A stretch of 64,000 bases of DNA from Bordetella parapertussis (GCA_945862305.1 CAMAXF010000001.1:243097-307096); one strand, 5' to 3'. Counted from the first letter of the stretch, positions 43,595 to 51,624 are shown. Notes: generated by a model from the letters alone, not told the origin. Program-made: numbers and translations.

Positions 43595-44976
43595 TTGAGG
43601 GGGAGTTGCACCACCACACAGACACCGGGTGGGGTGCTCAGGTTTTCGAGCCAGACCTCACCGCGGTGCTGGCTCACAATCTCCCGGACGATCGCAAGAC
43701 CCAGTCCGTTTCCCTCAGACCTTGTGCCTTGAACCCGGTAGTGCGGAATGAACACTTTGGTAAGGTCGGCTTCGGGGAGGGTTGGCCCTTCGTTGCGAAT
43801 GGTCAGTTCAGCCTGGTCTCCAGTACTTCTGACGTTGAGATGAATGCCCGTGGAGGCCGCGCCGTGGGATGCCGCGTTGGCCAATAGGTTCTGTATGAGC
43901 TGTTCGATCTTGAATCGAACCGCGGGAATCATGACCCGGTCTTGAATGTGCAATTGCATGTGCTGCCCTCTCTGCTTCAGGATGGGTTCCATCATCTCTG
44001 CGACCGACTCCGCCGTGGCGCCCAGGTCCACCGGTGCGCGAGACTCGAAGCCAGCCGCCGAGACTCGGCTGTAGGCCAAGAGCTGCTCGGCCAGGCGAAC
44101 CGTTCTTCGGCATGCATCCTGGGCTTGTTGCAGAGACATCTGATGCTCCGAGGGTATTGATGTACCCATTGCATTCTCAAGGTGGAGTTGCACAGCCGTG
44201 AGTGGCGTTCGCAACTCATGGGCAGCAGCGTCCAAGAACCGCTGCTCCCGACCCATCGACTCCCTCACACGTTGGAGCAAGAGATTGAGTTCCTGGACAA
44301 CGGGTCGCAACTCTCTGGGGAGCCCAAGGGTCTCGAAGGGCTCGAGATCATGCGCCTTGCGGCTAGAAATTTGGTTGGCAAGGCCGAGTACGGGCCGGAC
44401 GGCCCGCCGGGCGAGTAGATTGACCACAATCATCAAAATGAGTCCGCCCATGGCCAGCGGCACCATGATGGCGGTGACGATCTCAGTCGATATCTCGTCT
44501 CGAATGTCTGCCCGTTCTGCTGTGTAGATCCGGAAATCTCTCGTCTCGAGGACAAAGGTATGCCAGCGCTGTCCGTCAACCTCGGTGTCATGAAAGCCTG
44601 GTGAGGCAGGTCCCAATGGACTTGAGGGTGCATTCCTGGACCTCGCCAGCAAGCCCTCTTGTGCATCCCAGACCTGGAAGGCCAGTTTGTTCTCATACGG
44701 ATGACCGCCCGCTAAGGGTGCATCGTCGTTTGGATGGCGTAAATCAGACGGCAGATCAATGACCAGAGGCTTTTCTGTCGGGGGTTGTAGGCGGCTGTCT
44801 TGTGACAATGCCGCCAGCACTCGTGCAGATGTGGCCAGTTGCGCGTCGAAGACCTCCTCAGCCTCATGTTCACTCACCAGATAGGCAAAAAATCCAATGG
44901 CAAGAAACGCCAGGAGCAATACGGACGCCAGTCCATAAAGTAGCCAGGTGCGGATTGACTTCGGACGGCGAATCAT
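43591..44976 (-). CDS. Sensor histidine kinase (QseC/TctE-like)
   Basis: An inner-membrane sensor of 461 aa. Membrane helices lie at about 11-33 and 165-188 around a periplasmic loop of about 130 residues. A HAMP segment follows. The H-box FLDAAAHELRTPLTA has His253, the N-box is QLIQNLLANAASHG, and the G-box is GNGLGLAIVREI. The architecture matches QseC-type kinases. The periplasmic loop has no recognised ligand domain. The ATG overlaps the response regulator stop by 4 bases, and it is the last gene of a six-gene unit. Confidence 0.93.
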   Translation of the reverse strand: MIRRPKSIRTWLLYGLASVLLLAFLAIGFFAYLVSEHEAEEVFDAQLATSARVLAALSQDSRLQPPTEKPLVIDLPSDLRHPNDDAPLAGGHPYENKLAFQVWDAQEGLLARSRNAPSSPLGPASPGFHDTEVDGQRWHTFVLETRDFRIYTAERADIRDEISTEIVTAIMVPLAMGGLILMIVVNLLARRAVRPVLGLANQISSRKAHDLEPFETLGLPRELRPVVQELNLLLQRVRESMGREQRFLDAAAHELRTPLTAVQLHLENAMGTSIPSEHQMSLQQAQDACRRTVRLAEQLLAYSRVSAAGFESRAPVDLGATAESVAEMMEPILKQRGQHMQLHIQDRVMIPAVRFKIEQLIQNLLANAASHGAASTGIHLNVRSTGDQAELTIRNEGPTLPEADLTKVFIPHYRVQGTRSEGNGLGLAIVREIVSQHRGEVWLENLSTPPGVCVVVQLPLN

Positions 44977-45641
44977 TGGTCGAGCCCCAGCCGATAACCG
45001 AGGCCACGCATTGTCTTTATGATTCTCGGAGCAGTCTTGCGACGAATGTGATGTACATGGACATCGACGGTGTTACTGTCCGCCTCCTCGCCCCAGCCAT
45101 AAAGGGCGGTGGCAAGTTGTTCACGGGTAAAGACCCGTTGGGGACTCTCGAGCAGAACACGCAGCAGCAGCCACTCCTTTTTGGTGAGTTCAACAATCTC
45201 TCCCGACCAGGTGACCCGAGCCTGCTCGACATTGACCTGAAGGTCCCCAAAAACGAGGGACTGATTCCCATGCCCTGCGTCGTTCAGCCTCCTGGAGAAA
45301 GCCTGCACGCGGGCAAGTAACTCACTGAGCTCAAATGGCTTGGTGATGTAATCGTCGGCGCCCAGATTCAACCCCTGAATGCGATCGGCAATGGCGTCCC
45401 TCGCCGATACGATCATGACAAAGAGGCTCCGTCCGCAGGACCTGGCCGCCTGCAGTACATCGAGCCCAGAGCCGTCCGGAAGCCCGAGGTCGAGGATGAC
45501 CAGGTCGAAGGCTCGAGAACCAATGGCATCTTGGGCGCATTTGGCTGTTTCTGCGGGCTCCACTGCATGGCCTGCGCGCCGCAGCGCAAGCGCGAGACCT
45601 GAGGAGATAAGCCGGTCGTCTTCGACCAATAAAATTCTCAT
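44973..45641 (-). CDS. OmpR/PhoB-family response regulator (QseB-like)
   Basis: A transcription factor of 222 aa. The receiver domain starts MRILLVEDDRL and carries the phospho-acceptor Asp51 in VILDLGLPDGSG and Lys101 in DYITKPF. The C-terminal winged helix (about 125-222) includes LTKKEWLLLRVLL, VFTREQL and SNTVDVHVHHIRRK. It is coupled to the kinase gene and lies 3 bases after the SDR gene. It is therefore transcribed with the acyl-ligase cassette, which it probably regulates. Confidence 0.94.
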   Translation of the reverse strand: MRILLVEDDRLISSGLALALRRAGHAVEPAETAKCAQDAIGSRAFDLVILDLGLPDGSGLDVLQAARSCGRSLFVMIVSARDAIADRIQGLNLGADDYITKPFELSELLARVQAFSRRLNDAGHGNQSLVFGDLQVNVEQARVTWSGEIVELTKKEWLLLRVLLESPQRVFTREQLATALYGWGEEADSNTVDVHVHHIRRKTAPRIIKTMRGLGYRLGLDQ

Positions 45642-45644
45642 GCC

Positions 45645-46451
45645 TTACTGTAAGCCTTCTCCGAGCTGTTGACGCATGGCAGTGAGTTTCCGAGCAAGGG
45701 CGCCACGCACAACGTCAGGAAACGACTGGTTTAGCCAGACAAAGAAGCGCTCCGGAAGCCCAACCTGGTACTCCTGCCGGTTGGACTCCAGAAACTCACA
45801 GAACAACTGCCCGACGGCTTCCGGTGAGTCCAGCTTCTGCCCATCAGCCCTCATGAAGGCCATCGCGGCATTCGAGTTAATGCTGGTTTGGGTGGCACGC
45901 GGAGAAAAGGTTCTCACGCGGACATTGCTGTCTGCGAGTTCACGATCCAGGGCTTGCGAGAAAAGGCGAAGCCCTGCCTTGCTCGCACAGTAGGTGGTAT
46001 AGCCTGGGTGTCCCAGCTGCGAGAACGTCGACCCAATCTGAATGATTTCGGCCGACGGCCGTTTAGAAAGTTCCTTTACAAGCACCTGGGTGAGCAGGAT
46101 GGGCGCAATGAGATTTGTCTCCATCAGCGCCCGAATGTCGTGCTCTGTCTGTTCTGGGAGCATCCTGAACAGGCTGCTTCCCGCGTTGTTGATCAAGACG
46201 TTGAGTCCGCCTGTCTTCTGCACCTCGGACAGAATTGCCTGTCGGGTGTTGGCGTCGCAGATGTCTCCCAGAACCGTTCGAATGTTTTTTCTGGGGCTGC
46301 CAGCCGATAGAGAGGAGAGGCCATCTGGATCTCGACCCACGGCAATAAGCCGGCAACATCGGCCAGACAGTTGCTGAGCAATGGCGCGTCCAATTCCTTT
46401 GGAGGCGCCGGTGATGAGTACGGTGGCGTTCTGCAGTTGCTCAGGCTGCAA
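45645..46451 (-). CDS. Short-chain dehydrogenase/reductase (SDR)
   Basis: An NAD(P)-dependent oxidoreductase of 268 aa. It has the Rossmann motif TGASKGIGRA near the N-terminus, NNAGSS, the catalytic Ser in IGSTF and the YCASK Tyr/Lys pair. A C-terminal extension of about 60 residues contains FLESNRQEYQVGLPERFFVWLNQSFP, as in fatty-acyl or polyketide-linked classical SDRs. The start is TTG 46451, chosen because GAGGAG lies 7 bases upstream; a TTG at 46484 has no such site. It overlaps the diiron enzyme gene by 11 bases. The substrate is unknown. Confidence 0.85.
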   Translation of the reverse strand: MQPEQLQNATVLITGASKGIGRAIAQQLSGRCCRLIAVGRDPDGLSSLSAGSPRKNIRTVLGDICDANTRQAILSEVQKTGGLNVLINNAGSSLFRMLPEQTEHDIRALMETNLIAPILLTQVLVKELSKRPSAEIIQIGSTFSQLGHPGYTTYCASKAGLRLFSQALDRELADSNVRVRTFSPRATQTSINSNAAMAFMRADGQKLDSPEAVGQLFCEFLESNRQEYQVGLPERFFVWLNQSFPDVVRGALARKLTAMRQQLGEGLQ

Positions 46452-47115
46452 GGCGTGTCTCCTCAGGCGCCAGGACCGAGTCAAATACGGCTCGATAGAG
46501 CGCGTAAAAGTGCCGGGCGCTGCGAAGGACCGCCTGACGGTCTTCCTCTTGGCGCAGTGAGTTCACAAGGGCTTCGAAATGGCCAACATGCTCGAGGTCG
46601 AGGGCTCCATGCGACTGCAGATATGTGAACGCTTCCTGTGGCAGCCTTGTGGACTCTGATATTCGGGCTGCGGCGGCAGAGGCCACCTTGACGCTGGTTC
46701 CCTCGAGCACATGGACCATCCCGAAGAATCCCATGGGGTTGTCTCGGTCGATCAGATAGTAGGCATAGGCCACCATAGACTCGGTCGCCAAGGCGGGCTT
46801 GGTCTCTGCAGCAAGCAGTGGGTCGCCGCCGGCTGCGGCGATATCGTTGAGAATCCACTGCTCATGTCCGATCTCTTCTTCGATGTACTCCGCCACTGCA
46901 GACATCAGCCAGGGGTGCGACTGGCTGATGCGCGCGCCCAGGGCCATCAGCAGAGGTGCTGTGTGGCGAACATGGTGGTAGGCCTGTTCGAGAAATGCGA
47001 GGTACTGAGGAGTTTTTAACTGACCACTGAGTGCGAGCTGCACAAGCGGGGCGCTCAACAGTCTCTCGCGGTCGACACGCGTCTCCTGCTCAAGGGTGTG
47101 GAAGAAGGGCTTCAT
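46441..47115 (-). CDS. TenA/heme-oxygenase-like iron-containing redox enzyme
   Basis: A 224 aa all-helical protein of the heme-oxygenase-like diiron oxidase or TenA superfamily. Candidate metal ligands are seen in FLEQAYHHVRHTAP (Glu43, His47/48, His51), in YIEEEIGHEQWI (Glu79-81, His84, Glu85) and in a later DLEHVGHFEAL segment. Family examples include UndA, which decarboxylates fatty acids to alkenes, and other O2-using enzymes. It lies between an acyl ligase and an SDR, so a fatty-acyl substrate is plausible. The start ATG 47115 has GGAG at ideal spacing. Confidence 0.82.
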   Translation of the reverse strand: MKPFFHTLEQETRVDRERLLSAPLVQLALSGQLKTPQYLAFLEQAYHHVRHTAPLLMALGARISQSHPWLMSAVAEYIEEEIGHEQWILNDIAAAGGDPLLAAETKPALATESMVAYAYYLIDRDNPMGFFGMVHVLEGTSVKVASAAAARISESTRLPQEAFTYLQSHGALDLEHVGHFEALVNSLRQEEDRQAVLRSARHFYALYRAVFDSVLAPEETRLAA

Positions 47116-48490
47116 GGTGTGTCTCCTCTGTAAGGGATTGAAGAATCGCGGCTCGTCTAGGTCTGCCATTGGGTGTGGCCAGTCCGTTGAGCGGGGTAAA
47201 GGGCTGTGCTGCGCGCTGCCAGGTGGTGATCTGCGCGTAGTCGGGGAGCTGGGCATTGACGCGGTCGACAGCTGCCGCGAGCTCGCAGTCAGCCACTCCG
47301 CCATCGTTGGGTACCAACAGCACCCTCAGGCTGGACTGATTGTCTCCGAACACCAGGCACTGGCTGACCACCGACTCGCGTTCCAGCAGTGATTCGGGCC
47401 ATTCTGGGGAGATGTTGCGGCCAAAGCTCGTGATGATCAGGTTCTTTTTCCGACCGTCGATATAGAGGAAGCCGTCGGCATCCAGGTGACCCAGATCTCC
47501 CGTGTGAATCTCGGGGTTGGCCTCGCTGTCTGGATCGCTCTGTCGAGGCGTCACCAGGATCTCACCATCCTGCGCGATGCGAATGGACACGTGGTCTAAG
47601 GGTCGGCCGACACTTCTTGGTCGATCTGCTGTCGGTGTGTTCAGACTGACCACAGAGCAGGCTTCGGACAGTCCGTAGCCTTGGTAGACCGGCAGACCGA
47701 CAGCACGCGCCTCCAGGATGGTTTCCTCCGGCACACGGGCCCCACCCACTGCGATTAGGCGCAGGTCTTTGAGTGGGGGCGCACGACGAGCCTTCTCAAT
47801 CATGACCGATAACATCTGCGGCAGCAGGATGATGCTGTCCGCACTGCTGCAACCGAGTAGATGCCAGGCCTTGTCCACGTCGAAGCCAGATGAGCCTGTC
47901 AGGCCAACCTCATCTGAGGCCGGAATCATGACCTCGCCGCCCGAGACGAGACAGGCATAGGCTCCTGCAACATTTTCTAGCAGCACGGGCATGGGAAGCA
48001 TGCAGAGGTGACGGTGAAGTGCGAGTTCTTGTCTTACGGCGCGCAGGGCCAATGCTGTTTTCCATTGGGTGCTGTAGGACAAGACGATGGGCTTTGGCTC
48101 AGCGGTGCTGCCAGAGGTGAAGGTGACCTTCCGCCCCTTCCCAGCGGGAGCAATCCGGGGAGATCCAAGGGTTTGCCAGACCCAGCCCTCCTGATGGCAC
48201 GGCATGCTTCGGCCACTGGCGAGTTGAAGGCGTTGGCCTGGCCCGGCCGTGGTGAGCACCCCGGCCGTGGGGTGCGTCGAGAGCAGTCGATGCACCTGCT
48301 GGTCGGTGAAGAAGGTGGGGATGGGAATGAAATCCATCTTGGCCTGCTGACAGGCCAGGTCAATGACCAGCCACTCAATGGAGTTATCAGCATAAAGTGC
48401 CACCGTCTGTCGGCCCGGGTTGACCAAGAGCAGCTGCTGCACCCAGCGTTCAATATCAGGCTGAAGGCTTGAGAGACTATGTGCGTCCAT
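47090..48490 (-). CDS. AMP-forming acyl-CoA/acyl-acid ligase
   Basis: An ANL-superfamily adenylating enzyme of 466 aa, shorter than typical acyl-CoA synthetases. Motifs are the P-loop variant FTSGSTAEPKPI, VYQGYGLSEACSVVSLN, the hinge HTGDLGHLDADGFLYIDGRKKN, and the C-terminal NGLATPNGRPRRAAIL. The usual catalytic Lys of the last segment (N-G-K) is Arg here. The substrate is probably a fatty acid, judging from neighbours. Overlaps of 14 bases upstream and 26 downstream tie it to the T_hemolysin and diiron genes. Confidence 0.85.
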   Translation of the reverse strand: MDAHSLSSLQPDIERWVQQLLLVNPGRQTVALYADNSIEWLVIDLACQQAKMDFIPIPTFFTDQQVHRLLSTHPTAGVLTTAGPGQRLQLASGRSMPCHQEGWVWQTLGSPRIAPAGKGRKVTFTSGSTAEPKPIVLSYSTQWKTALALRAVRQELALHRHLCMLPMPVLLENVAGAYACLVSGGEVMIPASDEVGLTGSSGFDVDKAWHLLGCSSADSIILLPQMLSVMIEKARRAPPLKDLRLIAVGGARVPEETILEARAVGLPVYQGYGLSEACSVVSLNTPTADRPRSVGRPLDHVSIRIAQDGEILVTPRQSDPDSEANPEIHTGDLGHLDADGFLYIDGRKKNLIITSFGRNISPEWPESLLERESVVSQCLVFGDNQSSLRVLLVPNDGGVADCELAAAVDRVNAQLPDYAQITTWQRAAQPFTPLNGLATPNGRPRRAAILQSLTEETHHEALLPHP

Positions 48491-49106
48491 GACTCATCCG
48501 CTGGTGAGCTGCGACGGCGTCTCCGCACATGACGCGGGGTCGCGTTTCGTAATATGTGCCCCAGTTTTTTCCCTGCATGGGAAGGCGCTCTCGATGGGCC
48601 TCCGCCAGTTCGACGGGTGCGTATTCGAGGCGCCGAAAGGCATTGAGCAGCTCGCTGGTGGCGGTGAAGACCACCCACCGGAAATGCCGCTTGAACAGAT
48701 ATTCGGTCATCTTCCGAATCAGAAAACGGGCGGAACCAGGGTGTAGGGCTGCCAGATTGCCGACTTCTACGATCTCCCAGCGGGCGACTCGAAAGCCAGC
48801 CTCTCCGTTGTTACATCTCTCTGAGACCACCTGCTCAATGGAGCATGGCAGATAGTGTTCAAGATAGGCGGCACGATGATGCAAAGGTGAAAATCCCATG
48901 GCCGCGACCCATGAACCGTCGGCATCTTGGCATCCGATGAGGGTTTCACTGAAGTAACCCACGGCGGCGCCGTATCGGCATTGGAAGACGGACCCGATGA
49001 AGGCCTCGACTGCGCTGCGGTCCGGGTGGGACTCGTCAATCCAAGAGAAAGTCCAACTGGACGGATCTGCCCTTCTCAATGAATTGGATTTGCTGCTCAC
49101 GGCCAT
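48477..49106 (-). CDS. Thermostable-hemolysin-family protein
   Basis: A 209 aa protein similar to the thermostable delta-hemolysin family of vibrios. Recognisable regions are FIGSVFQCRYGAAVGYFSETLI, LEHYLPCSIEQ and RWEIVEVGNLAALHPGSARFLIRKM. The secondary-structure pattern resembles GNAT or LuxI-type acyltransferases, so an N-acyltransferase role is at least as likely as a toxin. No signal peptide is present. It is the first gene of a six-gene overlapping unit and overlaps the acyl ligase by 14 bases. Its leader carries a hairpin next to the AGAGG ribosome-binding site. Confidence 0.78.
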   Translation of the reverse strand: MAVSSKSNSLRRADPSSWTFSWIDESHPDRSAVEAFIGSVFQCRYGAAVGYFSETLIGCQDADGSWVAAMGFSPLHHRAAYLEHYLPCSIEQVVSERCNNGEAGFRVARWEIVEVGNLAALHPGSARFLIRKMTEYLFKRHFRWVVFTATSELLNAFRRLEYAPVELAEAHRERLPMQGKNWGTYYETRPRVMCGDAVAAHQRMSHGRT

Positions 49107-49118
49107 GGCGACATGCCT

Positions 49119-49139
49119 CTGTTCTTCGATGAGGAACAG
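49119..49139 (-). promoter_or_regulatory. Hairpin in the leader of the T_hemolysin operon
   Basis: CTGTTC (49119-49124) and GAACAG (49134-49139) form a 6-bp stem with a 9-base loop. On the minus strand it ends right at the AGAGG before ATG 49106, so it could mask the ribosome-binding site. Confidence 0.35.
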
Positions 49140-49201
49140 TGTCGGCCTGGAGAATTAAGCGGACATTAAGTGAGCGGAGCAAGTGCTCGACGCGTTCGTG
49201 T

Positions 49202-49229
49202 GCCAGATGCTCTCTGCCAGATGCTCTCT
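49202..49229. repeat. Two perfect 14-bp tandem repeats between divergent operons
   Basis: GCCAGATGCTCTCT occurs at 49202-49215 and again at 49216-49229. It lies between the T_hemolysin operon start (49106) and the HemD-like gene start (49300). It could be a binding site for a regulator such as the QseB-like protein. Confidence 0.6.
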
Positions 49230-49299
49230 TTATGGCCGGCCGAGCCGTTGGATTTATCTGGTTTTATACTAAGGCACGCGCCCACTCCTGGAGAAGACT

Positions 49300-50130
49300 G
49301 TGTTAATCGTCGGCAATCTATTGGTCACCGTACCCCACTGGTCGGGGCGGGAGAACCCTCTATTCAAAGATCTCTCGGCGTCTGCCAAGAAGTACTGGGT
49401 CGATGTTTATGACGCACCCAGCCAGATCTACAAGCCGTCACCCGAGGCACTTCAGGTCAAGCTGGTGCGGGAACTCACCGACTGGGACGAGCCGGGTGAT
49501 AAGCGAGAGGTTGTTGTGGTTGCGACAAGCCGACAGGCCGCCGAGGCCCTTGGGCGCAATGTATCGGTTCTGGAGGCGCTGGAGAAACGAAGCAGCAAAC
49601 TAAAATTTGCGGCAGTTGGAATTGAGACCGCATACGACTTTGCCGATGTCCTGAGCCGATTCGGTGTTGCGAAGGTCTCGCGCAAGGACATCATGACTCC
49701 CGAGGTGCCGGGACGCCTAGAGAATCTCGCCCAAGAACTCATCGAAAGCGTGCCAAGGGGAACCTTGGCCATTGTTCTGACGGTCGCCGAAGACCGGACT
49801 GACTTCGCTCAGAAGTTGATATCGGGTGGCTTGCGGGTGGTTCGCATGCCGGTCTACTCTGCCATTGTCCAGGAGATGGGCAGGCTGCCTGAGGTAAAGG
49901 CACCTTGGTTTGTGCTGGTCTCTGCCTCGGGTTTTGTACCCCTGCTTGCCAAGGAACTTGCCTCACAGGGCGTTGCCTTCGCTGACATCACTTGGATGGG
50001 CCCCTCCGCGAGTGAACCTCTGGTCAAGAAGTCATACCCGAGCATCAATTGGATTTCTTTATCGGGGGCAGGTGCCGATGATTTCGTCGCCAATGACATC
50101 TTGGAGAAGATCGCCAACGCGAATGAGTGA
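49300..50130 (+). CDS. Uroporphyrinogen-III synthase-like (HemD-fold) protein
   Basis: A 276 aa protein whose repeated alpha/beta pattern resembles HemD. VVVVATSRQAAEALG is followed by KFAAVGIETAYDFADVLSRFGV, then a LENLAQELIESVPRGTLAIVL segment and a DDR-like site (AEDRTDFAQKLISGGLRVVRMPVYSA). The end is WFVLVSASGFVPLLAKELASQGV. It is divergent, not next to hemC, and precedes cyclic-nucleotide-type genes, so it may have been repurposed. The start is GTG 49300 with GGAG 7 bases upstream. A TATACT -10-like element lies at 49265-49270. Similarity is by eye only. Confidence 0.55.
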   Translation: MLIVGNLLVTVPHWSGRENPLFKDLSASAKKYWVDVYDAPSQIYKPSPEALQVKLVRELTDWDEPGDKREVVVVATSRQAAEALGRNVSVLEALEKRSSKLKFAAVGIETAYDFADVLSRFGVAKVSRKDIMTPEVPGRLENLAQELIESVPRGTLAIVLTVAEDRTDFAQKLISGGLRVVRMPVYSAIVQEMGRLPEVKAPWFVLVSASGFVPLLAKELASQGVAFADITWMGPSASEPLVKKSYPSINWISLSGAGADDFVANDILEKIANANE

Positions 50131-50180
50131 CGTGCTGGCCGCATGATTAACCGCACGTGTTGGGCGCGGTCGAGATCATT

Positions 50181-50186
50181 TATACT
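50181..50186 (+). promoter_or_regulatory. Possible -10 element TATACT
   Basis: TATACT lies 28 bases before the GTG at 50214, in the same TTTATACT context as the element before the gene at 49300. TTGGGC at 50160-50165 could be a weak -35 box. Confidence 0.35.
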
Positions 50187-50213
50187 GGGACTGGTATTAA
50201 TTGAGGAGTAACT

Positions 50214-50744
50214 GTGTTCGGCTGGCTTTTTAACCTTTTTGGCGAGAAAAAAGAGGTCACGGGTGCCCGATCGGCTTTTGAGGCGGCGCGCTCGCTCAAG
50301 GGCGACAGTCGAGAGATCCGAGCCGTCCGGATACGTGCAGCGCTGAGGTGTCGCCAAGTTCTAGACAAGATTTTCCTCGAGGCCGCTCGCTCGGCCGCTG
50401 TCTATGCCGAGGAGAGCATGATCGCTCTCGCCGGAGGGGAGGCTCGGCCCCCGAAGCCCGATGCGGATGATGCGATCTGTTTTCAAACCATCAAGACACT
50501 CAATGGCCCCGTATTGGCTTGGGTCCCTAGGCCCTACGCGGATGAGATGTTTCAGGTGGGTGCCCGGTTTGAGCGCGGTGAGATTGATATCAAGAAGGCA
50601 ATCGAGTTGGGCCAGGCCGTTGCCAACAAGTTGGCCGATGAATTGAAGTGTGATCTGTACTACGTTCAGCCCATCGAGGTGCTTGGTTTTCTCAGGGAAC
50701 AACTGGCCCCTCCCCCGACTGAGGCGGCGGCGCCTCAGGAGTAG
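50214..50744 (+). CDS. Hypothetical 176 aa protein
   Basis: A soluble 176 aa protein starting FGWLFNLFGEKKEV. An amphipathic N-terminus is followed by a helical Arg/Ala-rich region (about 20-70). An alpha/beta stretch follows (ICFQTIKTLNGPVLAWVPRPYADEMFQVGARFERGEIDIKKAIE). It ends with KCDLYYVQPIEVLGFL and a Pro/Ala tail. GTG 50214 has an AGGAG site at good spacing. I do not recognise the family. It lies 35 bases before the cNMP-type pair and 83 after the HemD-like gene, so it may belong to the same system. Confidence 0.65.
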   Translation: MFGWLFNLFGEKKEVTGARSAFEAARSLKGDSREIRAVRIRAALRCRQVLDKIFLEAARSAAVYAEESMIALAGGEARPPKPDADDAICFQTIKTLNGPVLAWVPRPYADEMFQVGARFERGEIDIKKAIELGQAVANKLADELKCDLYYVQPIEVLGFLREQLAPPPTEAAAPQE

Positions 50745-50779
50745 GCCTCGGCCTACCAGGACCAGGGCGCAAAGTTGCC

Positions 50780-51238
50780 ATGACAGACACCCTCTCATTT
50801 GCACTGTCGGTGCAAGACCCAAGCGAAGGCACCTCGGTGGTCCATGGGTCACAGGCCGCATCAAGCAGTCAGGTGAACTTCAATGACCTGATCAAGGCCC
50901 TCTCGGGCAAGTCCCACAGCATCGAGGCGGGCACGGTGCTGTTCAATCCGCACGAGATCCCCTTGCATGCGTTTCTTCTTCTGAAGGGTGTCATTCGGCT
51001 TGACTGCAGCCCAAGCCCTCAGATGGTTGGTCCTGGCGCCGTGATTGGTCTTGCAGAGGGGCTTGCGCAGACGTCGATTTCATTCGAGGCGTTAGCCGCA
51101 ACCCGCCTAGAAGTTGTAGAGATTTTTGTCGTGGACATCGAGAGGGCTCTCGGCCACGCTGGCAAGACTCTTCAGGGCATTGCTCGCCTGGCCATGGAGC
51201 GTGTCCTTCATGACCGTATTTTCGGAAATCGCGCTTAG
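50780..51238 (+). CDS. Cyclic nucleotide-binding-like domain protein (module copy 2, first gene)
   Basis: A 152 aa protein with a Ser-rich N-terminus and a beta-roll domain: EAGTVLFNPHEIPLHAFLLLKGVIRLD, then VGPGAVIGLAEGLAQ. It ends in a helix (ARLAMERVLHDRIF). No DNA-binding domain is present. It is homologous to the protein at 35595-36083 in both the GPG-VIGLA-GLA stretch and the C-terminal helix. The next gene is homologous to the second gene of that other pair. The usual Arg-Ala ligand pair of cNMP domains is not visible. Confidence 0.7.
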   Translation: MTDTLSFALSVQDPSEGTSVVHGSQAASSSQVNFNDLIKALSGKSHSIEAGTVLFNPHEIPLHAFLLLKGVIRLDCSPSPQMVGPGAVIGLAEGLAQTSISFEALAATRLEVVEIFVVDIERALGHAGKTLQGIARLAMERVLHDRIFGNRA

Positions 51239-51273
51239 CGGCGCGCACGCCCACATTTATTCGGAGGCTGTCG

Positions 51274-51624
51274 TTGAGGGAAGTCGTGTTCAAGGCGGGG
51301 CAGGAGATCTTCAACGAGAGGGAGTTGGCCAGCCACTTCTTTATTCTCGTGGATGGCATTGTTGAGATTTACGACCCAGATACATCTGTGATCATTGGCC
51401 GAATCACAGAAGGGCAAACCTTTGGTGAACAGGCAGCACTGGCCGGCGGTGCGAGGACGCTTTCGGCCAGGGCTGTCTCCGAGTGCCATTGCCTGGAGCA
51501 TGATGCCAAAGAGCTGCGGGAGCTTCTGCTCGCGCAGACGGGTGAGACTCGGCATGCACTGGAGCTTTTGTCGCTTCAGTTGGATATGTTCAACGCCTTG
51601 AGGGCCTCGGGTGCATCAGTCTGA
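51274..51624 (+). CDS. Cyclic nucleotide-binding domain protein (module copy 2, second gene)
   Basis: A 116 aa single-domain beta-roll protein: VFKAGQEIFNERELASHFFILVDGIVEIYD, then GQTFGEQAALAGGARTLSARA, then a helical tail. It corresponds to the C-terminal domain of the protein at 34891-35592, without that protein's N-terminal region and repeat linker. The start is TTG 51274, fixed by GGAGG 6 bases upstream and an in-frame stop at 51235-51237. It follows the first module gene by 35 bases. Confidence 0.75.
   Translation: MREVVFKAGQEIFNERELASHFFILVDGIVEIYDPDTSVIIGRITEGQTFGEQAALAGGARTLSARAVSECHCLEHDAKELRELLLAQTGETRHALELLSLQLDMFNALRASGASV

Noticed and set aside
48477..49106. Calling the T_hemolysin gene a toxin
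   Set aside because: No signal peptide or pore-forming features are seen, and its biosynthetic neighbours argue for an enzyme.
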